Below, one piece after another: positions 1-9,371 of a stretch of DNA of 64,000 nt (the stretch's first letter is position 1; each line of letters opens with the position of its first letter). This DNA is from Pseudoalteromonas luteoviolacea. Its GTDB lineage: Bacteria > Pseudomonadota > Gammaproteobacteria > Enterobacterales > Alteromonadaceae. The stretch is from the NCBI RefSeq assembly GCF_001750165.1, contig NZ_CP015411.1, positions 2,818,001 to 2,882,000 on the forward strand, read 5' to 3'. A program made the position numbers and the translations under genes. The notes below the pieces were generated by a model, which ran no database searches, was not told the origin of the DNA, and was given only the letters and a program-made list of their open reading frames with translations.

Positions 1-53
1 TTGACTTCATGTCATATCGTAAAGGTGTTTATTTTTCAACCAAAAGGTCCCTA

Positions 54-887
54 ATGTTGACGTCAAATATATTAAAAACTCTGCTGTGCAGTGCTGGTAT
101 TTTGCTCACCGCAAGTGGGTATGCAGCCCCTAAATCTGAAGAGGCTCCTTTGCTTTTAATAGGTGCCTCATTCGCCAATGCGAAAATGCCTTATTTCGAC
201 AACTTGCAAGCACCACTTAACGGTATAGCCATAAATTCTGGCAAGTACTTATCTCTTGGCAATGCACTTATCAGAGAGCCTCTACTGTCTGGCCACCTTA
301 TAAACGAAGGCCAAGCTGGCGCAACAACATTTGACAGACTGACTTGCTTTCCTGGGCCTGAATGTGTCGGACCTGGCTGGGAAGGTTATGAAAAGCTATT
401 TACCAAAGCTTTGAGCAGAGTCACCTCATTCTCCGGAGAAATTTCTGCTGACTATATCGTCATTATTCGCGGTAACGATTGTAACCACCCTGATGCATTT
501 GGTATTCCGATGTCAGAAACTTCTGAATGCACCTTAGAACAAATGAATGCATACATTGATACCTTTGTCAGTGTCGCCAAGCGAGCAATAAATGCAGGGA
601 TCACACCCATTTTTTCTAAAGCGCCTGATTACGATGCTATTGATTGGGAAACATTGAGAAGTCGATTCAACTGGCCATGGATAATCAGCAAAGAAAACTA
701 TGAGCTATTTTCCGAACTTAGACTAAACCGTTTAAAAGCTGAAGTGCCCGATGCGATTTTCTTGGACATCTGGAAAGGGTTTGAACCAATGGACGATGGG
801 CTTCATCCAAACAGAAAGACTATGCAGCGCGCAGCAAAGCGAATTGCAAAAGCAATTAAGAAACATCGAAAACAAAACGACGCATAA
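54..887 (+). CDS. Secreted SGNH/GDSL-family hydrolase
   Basis: The protein carries the SGNH-hydrolase blocks in order: GASF near the N-terminus (nucleophile serine), NEGQAG (block II glycine), RGNDC (block III GxND) and DGLHPN near the C-terminus (block V Asp and His). These enzymes hydrolyse ester or acyl bonds; the substrate is unknown here. I start at the ATG at 54 because an AGG-containing ribosome site precedes it and the protein then opens with a typical signal peptide ending near GYAA. An upstream ATG at 9 would place 15 extra residues before the signal peptide. The protein is therefore probably periplasmic or secreted. It stands alone, convergent with the next gene. I am confident of the fold and not of the substrate. 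Confidence 0.75.
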   Translation: MLTSNILKTLLCSAGILLTASGYAAPKSEEAPLLLIGASFANAKMPYFDNLQAPLNGIAINSGKYLSLGNALIREPLLSGHLINEGQAGATTFDRLTCFPGPECVGPGWEGYEKLFTKALSRVTSFSGEISADYIVIIRGNDCNHPDAFGIPMSETSECTLEQMNAYIDTFVSVAKRAINAGITPIFSKAPDYDAIDWETLRSRFNWPWIISKENYELFSELRLNRLKAEVPDAIFLDIWKGFEPMDDGLHPNRKTMQRAAKRIAKAIKKHRKQNDA

Positions 888-913
888 TTCAAACTGCTAT
901 TTTATACATACAA

Positions 914-954
914 AAATAGGGCTGCTTTCCCCTTCCTTGCGCGCAAAGCAGCCC
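914..954 (-). terminator. Intrinsic terminator for the RpfF-like gene
   Basis: A perfect 10-bp stem (GGGCTGCTTT at 919-928 against 945-954) is followed on the minus strand by TATTTTTG. It lies just downstream of the stop codon of the minus-strand crotonase gene. Confidence 0.65.
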
Positions 955-976
955 TCACCGCCATGTCTGTTAAAAT

Positions 977-1783
977 TTAATATTGCATTCTCGCCAATCG
1001 GCGCAGATATTTTTGCTGTGCCGCATCTACTTTAATCGCGTTTTTTACCCATGTATCAGCAACATTATTAAGCTGATTCAATGCATTGATATTTTTTTGA
1101 TATCGATACTTTTGCAGCATTGAATGTCCTATACCACAAGCTTGGGCTTTTCCTACTAGACTTCTTACAACCTTTTCTCCTTCCCCGGGATTGGCTAACA
1201 CATCCACAAGACCCAATTCATAAAGCTCAGAGGCACTAAACCGTCGATTTGAATACATCACTTCCATTAAGACACTACGGGACGATTTGTGCTGTAATTT
1301 GCCGACCAAAATATGTTCTAAGCCGTGGTTAAACATGGTTGCGGGGTATAGAAATTCGGCCTGCTCCTCTGCCACAACACAATCAGCACACAACGCAACT
1401 TCCATACCAGTGCCATATGCTCGACCTTGAATCAACGCAATGCTGGTTAAGTTATGTTTTGCGCCGTGCAAAATGCGCTGCAATAGTGTCATATAGATGA
1501 ACGCATATTCTTTAAGCCAAACATCATCTTGCTCCAACATACAAGTCACGAAGCTACCTAAATCTCCTCCAAGACTAAATACACCTGACTTGTCACTGCT
1601 GAGTACTTTGATTACACGATTTTGCGTATCAGGGTCTGGTAAAAAGAAATAACTGAGCTGTTTTAATAGTGATTTTGTAAAATAAGGCGCCTTATTCAGC
1701 TGCATTGTGGCCCAATGCAAAGAACCGGCTCGCATAACTGACAAAGGTTCACTGGTAAATACGGGGTTTGCTCTCACTTGCAC
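977..1783 (-). CDS. RpfF-like crotonase-superfamily protein lacking one catalytic Glu
   Basis: This 268-residue protein belongs to the enoyl-CoA hydratase/isomerase (crotonase) superfamily. Its closest resemblance by eye is RpfF, the synthase of diffusible-signal-factor cis-2-unsaturated fatty acids: SLGGDL at residues 70-75 (oxyanion hole), SIALIQG near 114-120 and an AEE.AEFLYP segment. RpfF uses two glutamates 20 residues apart (Glu141 and Glu161 in Xanthomonas). The first is present as Glu128 in GTGME. The second position, exactly 20 residues on, is Ala148 (YPATMF). The usual GGG before the first Glu is GTG. It may therefore have altered activity or none. The start is GTG at 1783 with a GGG-type site upstream; no downstream ATG keeps the full N-terminus. 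It is a single-gene unit with its own terminator. Confidence 0.65.
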   Translation of the reverse strand: MQVRANPVFTSEPLSVMRAGSLHWATMQLNKAPYFTKSLLKQLSYFFLPDPDTQNRVIKVLSSDKSGVFSLGGDLGSFVTCMLEQDDVWLKEYAFIYMTLLQRILHGAKHNLTSIALIQGRAYGTGMEVALCADCVVAEEQAEFLYPATMFNHGLEHILVGKLQHKSSRSVLMEVMYSNRRFSASELYELGLVDVLANPGEGEKVVRSLVGKAQACGIGHSMLQKYRYQKNINALNQLNNVADTWVKNAIKVDAAQQKYLRRLARMQY

Positions 1784-1923
1784 GAATTTTTACCCTTTCA
1801 AATTAGATCAATGACCCGACGTATCATCATGAAATTTGTGAACGATTCGTTAAGATAAGCTCAAACAAGTCGACATCCAGTCGTCGAGCTTCTACTTTTA
1901 AAGAAAACAAACGGAAACTTAGA

Positions 1924-2526
1924 ATGAAATTACGGCAATTGAGTTTCTTTCTTCTTTCAAGTGCTTGTTTCGCTGATACGCAGATCGCTCAAGTTATTCT
2001 TGCTAAGGAGCAAGTTTCGGCAAAATCAAATTCTATTGAGCGCAACTTGACTCGCAAGTCGCCGGTTTATATTGCTGACACGCTAAAAACCGGGAAACAA
2101 GCACGCGCACAACTCAGGTTTTCTGATGGCACTATTTTGACTTTAGGTGAACAAACGCAATTTATTGTCGACCAGTTTGAACATCAAGACAGCTCTCAAG
2201 CCAGATTTAGTTTTTTAACAGGGGCATTTAGGGTAGTCACTGGCAAAATTACTAAGGTGACAAATCCAAACTTTAAAATTAAAACCCCCATGGGTTCCAT
2301 CGGAATTAGAGGCACAGACTTTTGGGGAGGAAATTTATATAGCGCAGATACAATCGATATTATTTTGCTGGACAGTGAGCACCCTCTTGTTATTGAAAAT
2401 GAATTCGGCCGAGTGAACATCTCAACATCCGGATTCGGCACTACGTTAACGAAAGGACAACCGCCAAGTGAACCAGAGAAATGGTCAGATAAAAAATTAC
2501 AAGATGCTGTAAAAACCATTCAATAA
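1924..2526 (+). CDS. Exported FecR-domain protein
   Basis: The 200-residue product has a short signal peptide ending near CFADT. A FecR-type beta domain follows: IADTLKTGKQARAQLRFSDG, then LTLGEQTQF, then KIKTPMGSIGIRGTDF. This free-standing periplasmic form differs from the iron-uptake regulator FecR: it has no transmembrane helix or sigma-factor partner, and no TonB receptor lies beside it. Such proteins are common near secreted or surface systems, with mostly unknown roles. The ribosome site GGAAAC precedes the ATG. I see no operon partner. Confidence 0.7.
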   Translation: MKLRQLSFFLLSSACFADTQIAQVILAKEQVSAKSNSIERNLTRKSPVYIADTLKTGKQARAQLRFSDGTILTLGEQTQFIVDQFEHQDSSQARFSFLTGAFRVVTGKITKVTNPNFKIKTPMGSIGIRGTDFWGGNLYSADTIDIILLDSEHPLVIENEFGRVNISTSGFGTTLTKGQPPSEPEKWSDKKLQDAVKTIQ

Positions 2527-2940
2527 GCACATTAATCAGTAGAACATTTTTCCACCTCATCGGAAAATAAAATATATTTATACTCTTTCCTCTCCATCTA
2601 AAACATCCTGATGTAAAAAAGTCAAAATATTCACACAAAGTTAAAATGGTTAATTATTTTTAAACAATGAAGTTATCTGCAAAGCTGATTTTAGCTTATG
2701 AATTGCATATTCAATCACATTTATCAGCAAAGGAAAAACACGAAAAAAATACATAATACATTGTTTATAAAACATATAATTTCTAATCAATAAGCATATT
2801 TACTTCAAAACTGTCACTATTTGCTAGGCCTCGTTTTGTTTGTTACTTTGCATCTCGTTAACACTTTGGGCCCAAGTGATAACACACTAAAACTAACAAG
2901 TGATAAACAACTGAACTAAAGAACTACCAAAGGAAAAAAA
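2527..2940. other. Gene-free AT-rich upstream region
   Basis: These 414 bases contain no supported gene. The stretch is very AT-rich and probably holds the promoter and leader of the following secreted-protein gene. It ends in AAAGGAAAAAAA just before the ATG, a good ribosome site. I cannot fix the promoter boxes. Confidence 0.5.
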
Positions 2941-3729
2941 ATGAAACTGTTTAAATTAGGTACACTTGCGGCTGCTCTATTAACATCAGTAAGTGCAGTT
3001 GCTGCGCCTATCAACGTTGCTGACACAAATGGTTATGACCGTCACACTGTATATTCATACGGCCCAGTAAGTCGCGTTGTGATCACCAGTGAATTTGCAC
3101 ATAACTTCTCTGCGGACATTGAACTTCGTGACGGCGCACGTTGTGACAACGGTAACCTATATTCAAACGTTGACAACAGCCACGTTGTTAATGTTGGCGT
3201 TCAAGCGAATGCTTCAAATGCAAATGCTGCAACTATCGGTGTTACTAACGCAATTGCTGAAGACAAGCTTACACACAACAAGACACTTCATTTAAGCTGT
3301 TATGATGCAGACAACACTTGGTACAACGTTCTTGTAAACGTACCTGGTGCACCAATTGTAAATTGGGACATCACAGTAGAGCCAGCAGGTGAATTTGTAA
3401 ACCAGCCTTATTCTTTCGGTTACCATTCAGCATTCCGTGTTAAGAGCACGCTAAATGTAAACAACCAAAATAAGAGCCAGTCATACTGCTACACAGTTGC
3501 TAACCGTGGCCTATCTCTAGGTCTATTCCACGGTAGTGACACTTCGAATACGTTCCACTCAGATGTATTCACTCAAGACAAAGTTTACACTAACGATACT
3601 GCACAACCAGTTCTTTACCAAATCGTTCAGTGTGAAAACGCTGCAGGTAAAACAATGGCTGTTAAAGTATTCAACTTAACAGATCCAAATGGCATCTACA
3701 CTTACGAAGACCAACTTATCGTTAAGTAA
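2941..3729 (+). CDS. Secreted protein of unknown function, two-repeat, four-cysteine
   Basis: The family is not recognised. The 262-residue product has a clear Sec signal peptide, cleaved near VSAVAA/PI. The mature part contains four cysteines (in ARCDNGN, LSCYDADN, SYCYTV and VQCENA), two in each half. Both halves have a pattern of beta strands around them, so an internal duplication of a small beta domain held by disulfides is likely. Codon choice is strongly biased towards preferred codons (GGT, CGT, AAC, GTT), unlike the neighbours, which suggests high expression. It has a strong ribosome site, a long untranslated upstream region and its own terminator, so it is a monocistronic, probably abundant secreted protein. 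Confidence 0.6.
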   Translation: MKLFKLGTLAAALLTSVSAVAAPINVADTNGYDRHTVYSYGPVSRVVITSEFAHNFSADIELRDGARCDNGNLYSNVDNSHVVNVGVQANASNANAATIGVTNAIAEDKLTHNKTLHLSCYDADNTWYNVLVNVPGAPIVNWDITVEPAGEFVNQPYSFGYHSAFRVKSTLNVNNQNKSQSYCYTVANRGLSLGLFHGSDTSNTFHSDVFTQDKVYTNDTAQPVLYQIVQCENAAGKTMAVKVFNLTDPNGIYTYEDQLIVK

Positions 3730-3751
3730 TTGGTGACGGAAAAAGGTTTAA

Positions 3752-3783
3752 AAATGGCAGCTTAAAATAGCTGCCATTTGTTT
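3752..3783 (+). terminator. Intrinsic terminator of the secreted-protein gene
   Basis: An 11-bp perfect stem (AAATGGCAGCT at 3752-3762 against 3769-3779) closes a 6-base loop. It is followed by a short T-rich tail, 22 bases after the stop codon. Confidence 0.65.
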
Positions 3784-4295
3784 AGATAGTTTTAACTTGT
3801 ATCTAATACCAGTAGATAAAAAGTCACAACCTTGTAATCAAGCGATTCGCGACCGTAATGATCAAAAATATAAGCTCAATATCCAAAGAGATTTATCACA
3901 GCCAAATATCATAAGAAATGGCCACTACTCTTCCAACAAGTAGTTAAAATAAATAATTCATCATAAAGGTTACTTCAATCGCTAACCTTCAATTACCTAC
4001 TCAGATTTCTATATACTCATCTAAACCCATCAGCTGAAGATAAGGTATGGCTATTTATCATGCAAAAAAAGCATAGCTACCATACCATGCTATTCATTGA
4101 TAATAGAAGACCTACGCTGACTTACTAAATTGTCGCCATTTAAAAGCTTATGCTTTAACCGTGACTCGAAAATAGCACTCAGGTGACAAAGTAATACCTA
4201 AATTACTTTGTCCAACTTGTTTAGTCTAAGTTAAAGAGTCTCTGGTAAACTAACTAAGTCCATATCAATTTTTATAAAAATCGTATAGAGCTAAA
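3784..4295. other. Gene-free intergenic region
   Basis: There is no supported gene in these 512 bases. The only thing I note is a TAATACCAGT motif at 3804-3813, which recurs in other intergenic regions of the window. Confidence 0.5.
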
Positions 4296-4610
4296 TTATT
4301 GACCCTGAACAGAAATAATTTTGATATCACTATATTTATCGCCTGAATGGTCCCAATATCTTACCCATACATTCGCATTGGCAATTTTAGCCGCCAATGC
4401 TGTTGAATACATCATTTCAGCTCGCTTATCACCAACTTGACCAAGTGTAATCCATTGATTATGCGAGTCAATTCTCATGATTAAAGCACCTGAAGAGTTA
4501 ATATAGGCATGCGTAACTTTTGCATTGTAATCATTTTGATCACCAGCCATAGCTTGGAAAGCTGGTAGAGATAGAGCAAGCATTAGAGTAGGAATGATTT
4601 TTTTTATCAT
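4296..4610 (-). CDS. Small secreted protein of unknown function
   Basis: The product is 104 residues with a signal peptide cleaved near QAMA/GDQ, leaving a mature domain of about 80 residues. The mature part reads as a small beta-alpha-beta domain (AYINSSGALIMRID, then ITLGQVGDKRAEMMYSTALAAKIANANVWVRYW). This layout of a small secreted fold with a central helix reminds me of small oligomer-forming secreted proteins, but I do not recognise the family and make no functional claim. A GGA ribosome site lies about 10 bases before the ATG. It is monocistronic as far as I can see. Confidence 0.55.
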   Translation of the reverse strand: MIKKIIPTLMLALSLPAFQAMAGDQNDYNAKVTHAYINSSGALIMRIDSHNQWITLGQVGDKRAEMMYSTALAAKIANANVWVRYWDHSGDKYSDIKIISVQGQ

Positions 4611-5079
4611 GAGTTTTAATCCATTATTTTTGGTTATTTGGCAATGTTAAATTTTCGAAATTAAAGGATATATAATTTCGGAGGGGATAATAAATAAGTT
4701 TTAAATCAACATCAATAGTTTCACTAGTCCAAATAAGAAAATACCATTAGCCACTCAAAAATTATGATAAAATTAATACCAAAATAACAAACCGCTAAAT
4801 ATTTACTCACTATTTTCTATGGCTCGTATATATAAGGCAACTTCGGTCGTAAAGTATCTTTCAAAGATTTATTAATGACGCTTTAGATTAGTGATTTTCA
4901 CATATATCGATATAGCTATGTTTCACGAATGCAAACGTAAAAATCCGATAAATAATCTTATCGGATTCTTATTACATAAAGAGAAGTTAGCTTAACGTTG
5001 GAGCAACCTGCATACTTATTTGTATGAATGCTAAGTTCCTTTACAATTTTATTACTATGCAAATCATCAAGTATCAAGA
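4611..5079. other. Gene-free AT-rich intergenic region
   Basis: These 469 bases hold no supported gene. The part nearest 4611 would hold the promoter of the small secreted protein. A weak inverted repeat, GATTTTT.. / ..ATAAGATTATC, near 4945-4970 could terminate something, but it is not convincing. Confidence 0.4.
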
Positions 5080-6006
5080 CTAAATATGTGGCTCAATAAT
5101 AATATTAAAAAGAACGGTTTCCCCACTTTCTTTAAAAACTTCGTACTCAACCCGACCGTCATTTAACATTGAGTGGGTGAAGGTAAAAGATGAATGCTGA
5201 CCCTTATTAACTCTCCTTTCAGCTATCAAAGTACCTGATTCCCAGACCTTAATGGTTAAATCACCATCGCTGCCAGACTTGTTATATATGGTAAAACGTT
5301 TCGGAGCATTAATACCAATACCTCGTGAGAGAGTTTTGTTTACTGCAGTAATACCAATCCCTTCGGTCACATATCCATGTAAATCTAGTATACCGTCGCT
5401 ATGAAACCCTGAGTGATCAGAACGTAGAGCTTCTTTGTTAGTGACTTCGCACTCGTCAATTTGAGGAGCGGCCTGAAAAGCCTTTGTGAATTGAGCAACA
5501 TTTTTTACATAAGAGACAAAGCGTTCCTTAGAATCCATATTCATTGCAACCACTCGTCTTATATGGTCTCGTCCCTCTGTATCCATACAATATGTAGCCT
5601 TACCTATTTCACCATACGAAAATAACACTTGATGAGGTGTTAACCTACCTGCAGGAATAGCACCGACTGCAGGAGAGCTCGGAGCAGTGATGACTTTTCG
5701 CGCGTAAGCTGCCGCATGATAAAGATAACCCCGTTTATCCCTCTCTAATGGGTATTGTTCTGCGATATACCACTCTATATCGTCTCGAATGCCATCATCA
5801 TCTGAGTCGGTACTGCCTAAACTACCATTGTCTTGAGGAAATGGAGGTAAGTTATGACGAAAAACGACTGGTATAGGGATAGTGATCCCTCCAGATATAA
5901 TAGGGGCAATTCCACCAACATTGTCTTTTTCAATTTTAGAGATGTCTACAGCAAAGCTTTGTGAAGATAGAAAGCTAAGTATTACAAATAACAGTTTAAT
6001 TTTCAT
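5080..6006 (-). CDS. Secreted protein with Ca-binding-type acidic loop, partner of the upstream lipase-like gene
   Basis: The 308-residue product has a signal peptide (cleavage near QSFA/VD). At residues about 65-75 is an acidic loop, DSDDDGIRDDIEWY, of the thrombospondin type-3/dockerin calcium-binding style. The middle part has two cysteines (YCMDTEG, DECEV). The C-terminal 80 residues look like a beta-sandwich. The gene starts 9 bases after the stop of the secreted lipase-like gene, so the two are co-transcribed and probably act together outside the cytoplasm, for example as enzyme and chaperone, inhibitor or accessory domain. The family is not recognised. Confidence 0.55.
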   Translation of the reverse strand: MKIKLLFVILSFLSSQSFAVDISKIEKDNVGGIAPIISGGITIPIPVVFRHNLPPFPQDNGSLGSTDSDDDGIRDDIEWYIAEQYPLERDKRGYLYHAAAYARKVITAPSSPAVGAIPAGRLTPHQVLFSYGEIGKATYCMDTEGRDHIRRVVAMNMDSKERFVSYVKNVAQFTKAFQAAPQIDECEVTNKEALRSDHSGFHSDGILDLHGYVTEGIGITAVNKTLSRGIGINAPKRFTIYNKSGSDGDLTIKVWESGTLIAERRVNKGQHSSFTFTHSMLNDGRVEYEVFKESGETVLFNIIIEPHI

Positions 6007-6015
6007 GATAGTCCC

Positions 6016-7419
6016 TTAATAAATACACGAAAGCGTTGCTCGCCATCTTACGGAATATTCTCTATGGTTTGTTGCCAAATGCCTCACACCTATAGTAAAA
6101 CTGCCATCAAATTCAGGGTTATAATAAAACTGATTATCGCTAGACTTACTATTGTTTAAAACGCTCTTTTTATAAACTATGGGGCTACTATCAAATTTCC
6201 AATTAAACTCTACATTATTATAAAGTTTCGCCGGCCACGCATCCCATACTTCAAAATCCAACTTGAACCTTTTTCCTAGTGGAGGCCGGAATGTTTGCTT
6301 AAACCCACTAAATACCGCATTCTTGCTATGTGATGGGCTATGCTGTTCAACACCCGAAAATGAAATAGAGTAATTGCGTCCTTGGTACTCACATGGCCGA
6401 GAGGGACTATCTCCACCATCATCCTCATTGTCTGGTTGATTCTCCATTTTTTCGAATGCATTTATCACATCACGAACAATTTTATTCTTTGAGTTAACAT
6501 GAAGTCCAGTTACTGCGTCTTGTCTAATATACGTTTCGCCCAGCCCGTGCCCTGTATAATCACCGTGAAACGGAATTAATATATTGGCTGGCCTAGGCTC
6601 CAAATGCGCTGGCTTCACGGCACGTATAGCATTCATGATAAGATCATTGTGATTTGTAGTATGTGCTCCTCCCCCTTTGGTTGTAATGGCTGGAGTCGCA
6701 ACAGAAACTATTTCGACATGCTTAAGAAATGTATTTCCGTATCTTAGTGAGATTTGATCATAAACAGAATTAGCATAGAAATTCCCTTGAGAGTGCGCAA
6801 AAAGCACCACATTATAATTTGCGTTGATATGATCAATTGTCTTTTTGACCATATTCTCAAGATCTTTATCTGTAGGTTGTGTATTTTCGTTTTTGATTGT
6901 GGCAGAAAGTTGGAGCAGTTCAATACTCAGCCCCCCTAGTATCACATACGCAGCATCTCCCCAAAAATTCGCCTCCGAATTATCTTGTTCATCTTGCGCT
7001 TTTTGAGCGAGAACCTCTGCTAACTGATCTATGAGTTCTTCATTTTCGTTTGAAGCATGATCTATAACATCCACATGTTTGGCAAATGCACTTCTAATAG
7101 CTGGTTTGTTTGTATTCAGCGCCTCCTCTCCTGTCAACATACCATTGAGATATATTAATGCTCTTCGGCGAGGCTTGGAGCCATCTTTTTTACTTGATCT
7201 AATTTCTGTACTGCGACTTGAATAGGCGGTCTCCGTGCTAGAATCAACTTCAAGACCGGATAAAGAACTATCGATATCACTATTATGATTAGTGGGATCC
7301 AACTGAATATAATCAGGTTGAAAAAAATTGCGCTTTACTGGTTCTTCATTTGCATTTACGCTTAAAACTGAAGACAACATAAGAAAAACGCAACTTTTTC
7401 TATATATAATTTTAGTCAT
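6016..7419 (-). CDS. Secreted alpha/beta-hydrolase (lipase-like) with C-terminal beta domain
   Basis: The 467-residue product has a signal peptide (cleaved near VNA/NEE) and a Ser-rich linker to about residue 80. An alpha/beta-hydrolase-like core follows, with the nucleophile elbow FAHSQGNFYANS (GxSxG type, with Ala in the first position) at Ser210. A probable catalytic-His region is HGDYTGHGLGETY. The last 120 residues, from CEYQGRNYS, form a separate beta-rich domain ending in a cysteine. The elbow supports an esterase or lipase role; the substrate is unknown. It is the first gene of a two-gene minus-strand unit with the 308-residue secreted protein and is divergent from a lipoprotein gene. 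Confidence 0.6.
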   Translation of the reverse strand: MTKIIYRKSCVFLMLSSVLSVNANEEPVKRNFFQPDYIQLDPTNHNSDIDSSLSGLEVDSSTETAYSSRSTEIRSSKKDGSKPRRRALIYLNGMLTGEEALNTNKPAIRSAFAKHVDVIDHASNENEELIDQLAEVLAQKAQDEQDNSEANFWGDAAYVILGGLSIELLQLSATIKNENTQPTDKDLENMVKKTIDHINANYNVVLFAHSQGNFYANSVYDQISLRYGNTFLKHVEIVSVATPAITTKGGGAHTTNHNDLIMNAIRAVKPAHLEPRPANILIPFHGDYTGHGLGETYIRQDAVTGLHVNSKNKIVRDVINAFEKMENQPDNEDDGGDSPSRPCEYQGRNYSISFSGVEQHSPSHSKNAVFSGFKQTFRPPLGKRFKLDFEVWDAWPAKLYNNVEFNWKFDSSPIVYKKSVLNNSKSSDNQFYYNPEFDGSFTIGVRHLATNHREYSVRWRATLSCIY

Positions 7420-7506
7420 TTATATTGCAACTCCTTTTTATTACAAATAAACATATTAACCAAAAAATTAAATATCAATATTAATTAAAAAAAGAAATCA
7501 TTAATC

Positions 7507-8004
7507 ATGAAAAAAACATACAGCACTATAAAATCAATAATTTTATTTACTAGCTTAACTTCACTGCAAGGTTGTTACTTTTTCAGTGAAAACATTGTTA
7601 TTGATAAGTGTTTTTCTCCATTTTCAATTTCAGAACAAGCGCTTTCAAAAAATATTGAGACCCGTATTTTACCTCCGAGCGACAACTTAATTAGTAATGG
7701 CTACAGCTTTACTCTAATAGATAAATCTTACAACTATGGTCAGAACAGAAAATCAGAAGGAGATATTAATTTTACAGGAGACTTAATATTAAAAGTACCA
7801 AACTGGGCTCACAAATATATTGGTGGAAATCCAAAAGGCTTATACTTTGAAATAAAAAATAGTGGCCAAAAAGGTATAACTAGTTTTTTAACAATGAAAA
7901 ACCATATGCCCAGCTTTTTGGTTAAAGTTAAACCGCACTGCAAAAATGAGTTGTTAAAAACGTGCCCAAACAACAAGTGCAGCTATAAAGATGTATTAAA
8001 TTAA
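7507..8004 (+). CDS. Small lipoprotein of unknown function
   Basis: The 165-residue product begins MKKTYST and has a hydrophobic segment ending in the lipobox LQGC (lipidated Cys23), so it is a probable membrane lipoprotein. The mature part contains further cysteines clustered near the C-terminus (HCKNE, TCPNNKCSYK). The family is not recognised. It is divergently arranged from the secreted hydrolase pair, with an 87-base shared promoter region, which makes a functional link (for example immunity or anchoring) possible but unproven. Confidence 0.5.
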   Translation: MKKTYSTIKSIILFTSLTSLQGCYFFSENIVIDKCFSPFSISEQALSKNIETRILPPSDNLISNGYSFTLIDKSYNYGQNRKSEGDINFTGDLILKVPNWAHKYIGGNPKGLYFEIKNSGQKGITSFLTMKNHMPSFLVKVKPHCKNELLKTCPNNKCSYKDVLN

Positions 8005-9371
8005 GCGTGCTTTTTTTGAAAAATCATTACTCTTTGACGAGAGTCTTTAATGAAATAGAGAGTGGGATTCTTTTTAGAAGTATGAAATAAGCAGCTATAG
8101 AGTTTAAATTAAAATTGGTCGCGAAGTTATCAGGGCCAAATCTCATGTGGGATTGCAAGCTGAACCTCTAAAAATTTGAAAGAAAAATTAAGATTCCGCA
8201 TTTACAATATATCAGACAGTGCTTCTACGGTTTATAGGCAAACCATTATGTTCGAGCCAGTATGTGTGATGTAAATGCTTGCTGGAATAAAGTACACATT
8301 TGTCAAAAGCCCTGAAATGAACTCAAGAACATGCGAACATAGACAAAACTGAATGTACTAAAGGTATTTTTAACACTTGCGAAATAATAAGCAGACTACC
8401 TTAAGAAAAATGTCCTGATTTAGTTGTACAGAACAGGTTTTATACTCACTGAAATACTCCCATCAGAAAAAACTTGACTATGTACCGAATCTACTAAAGG
8501 GAAAATTAGTAACACGGCCATATTTATACCTCTTTTTAATTTCAACCCACCATAAAAAAATTAACTTGACCTGTGAAGAGTTTAGAAAAATCACTTCATA
8601 AAAATAGAGCCCTGACCTTTTTATATTACTAAAAGCCAACCTTAAAAAACATTTTTTCATTTTGAGAGTGAGCGGAGGGCTTACACTTTAAGGACGAAAG
8701 TTTAATTAATTACCTTTAACCACATTAAACGTTAATTTTATTGAGGATAACTCTCAATTTCATTCTAATCACTCTCACAATCTAGTTAATACCAGTGCGC
8801 TACAGTAAACATTCAAAGTCAATGAAGCCTATCCCCCTCTCTATTTTCATTGGCCATAAAGGCGTAATTCACTTTATCCCACAGCATTTCAATTAGGTAT
8901 ATTTCTCTTCACTTTTTGATTAGCCACCGCCACATTAAGTTATTAATACAAACTATACTCCACTAAAATTGAGCCACTCAAGGTTATTAAGGGTTTCAGG
9001 TAATATATTAATCTTGGAATCACACACTTTTAAAAAAATTATCAAAAAAAAAAGCAGCCGTCGGGCTGCTTTCATTGAATTAAAGCTCTAAGGGCCATCT
9101 CTGACCGCGTGTGTGTATCGCCAATTAGGCTTTGGCATGAATCAATGTTCCTTTTACATGTTGTATCGATACGAGCAGTTATGTATTCACAGCCACTCAA
9201 ATCTAACTAGCAACATAGTGAACTCACTCACCAAGATCTATTACGCTTTATTACACGCATTGTTATAATTTCAAGAATAGCCAGTTTCTGTCTTCTCTAT
9301 TAGAGTAGTTCATGTACGTCTATTTAATTTTGGTACGAGAACATATCGCATACACGTTAGTAGCTTAAGCT
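8005..9371. other. 1.37-kb gene-free region bordering the injection-system cluster
   Basis: No convincing gene is present on either strand. The stretch is AT-rich with frequent stops, and the only short open frame (8478-8660, minus) has no recognisable protein character. It contains a TAATACCAGT motif at 8787-8796 and a strong terminator at 9041-9072 pointing away from the large minus-strand cluster. The region could hold decayed sequence or a small RNA; I see no direct sign of either. Confidence 0.5.
9041..9072 (-). terminator. Strong intrinsic terminator ending the injection-system cluster
   Basis: The stem AAAGCAGCC (9051-9059) pairs with 9064-9072 around a 4-base loop. On the minus strand it is followed by a run of ten T residues. 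It lies about 300 bases after the stop of the 979-residue gene and is the first good terminator met by transcripts of the cluster. Confidence 0.8.

Noticed and set aside
751..1035. Plus-strand open frame overlapping two genes
   Set aside because: It is a shadow of the SGNH hydrolase gene and runs through the terminator region into the opposite gene.
8478..8660. 60-residue open frame in the gap
   Set aside because: No ribosome site, no recognisable protein character, AT-rich, isolated.
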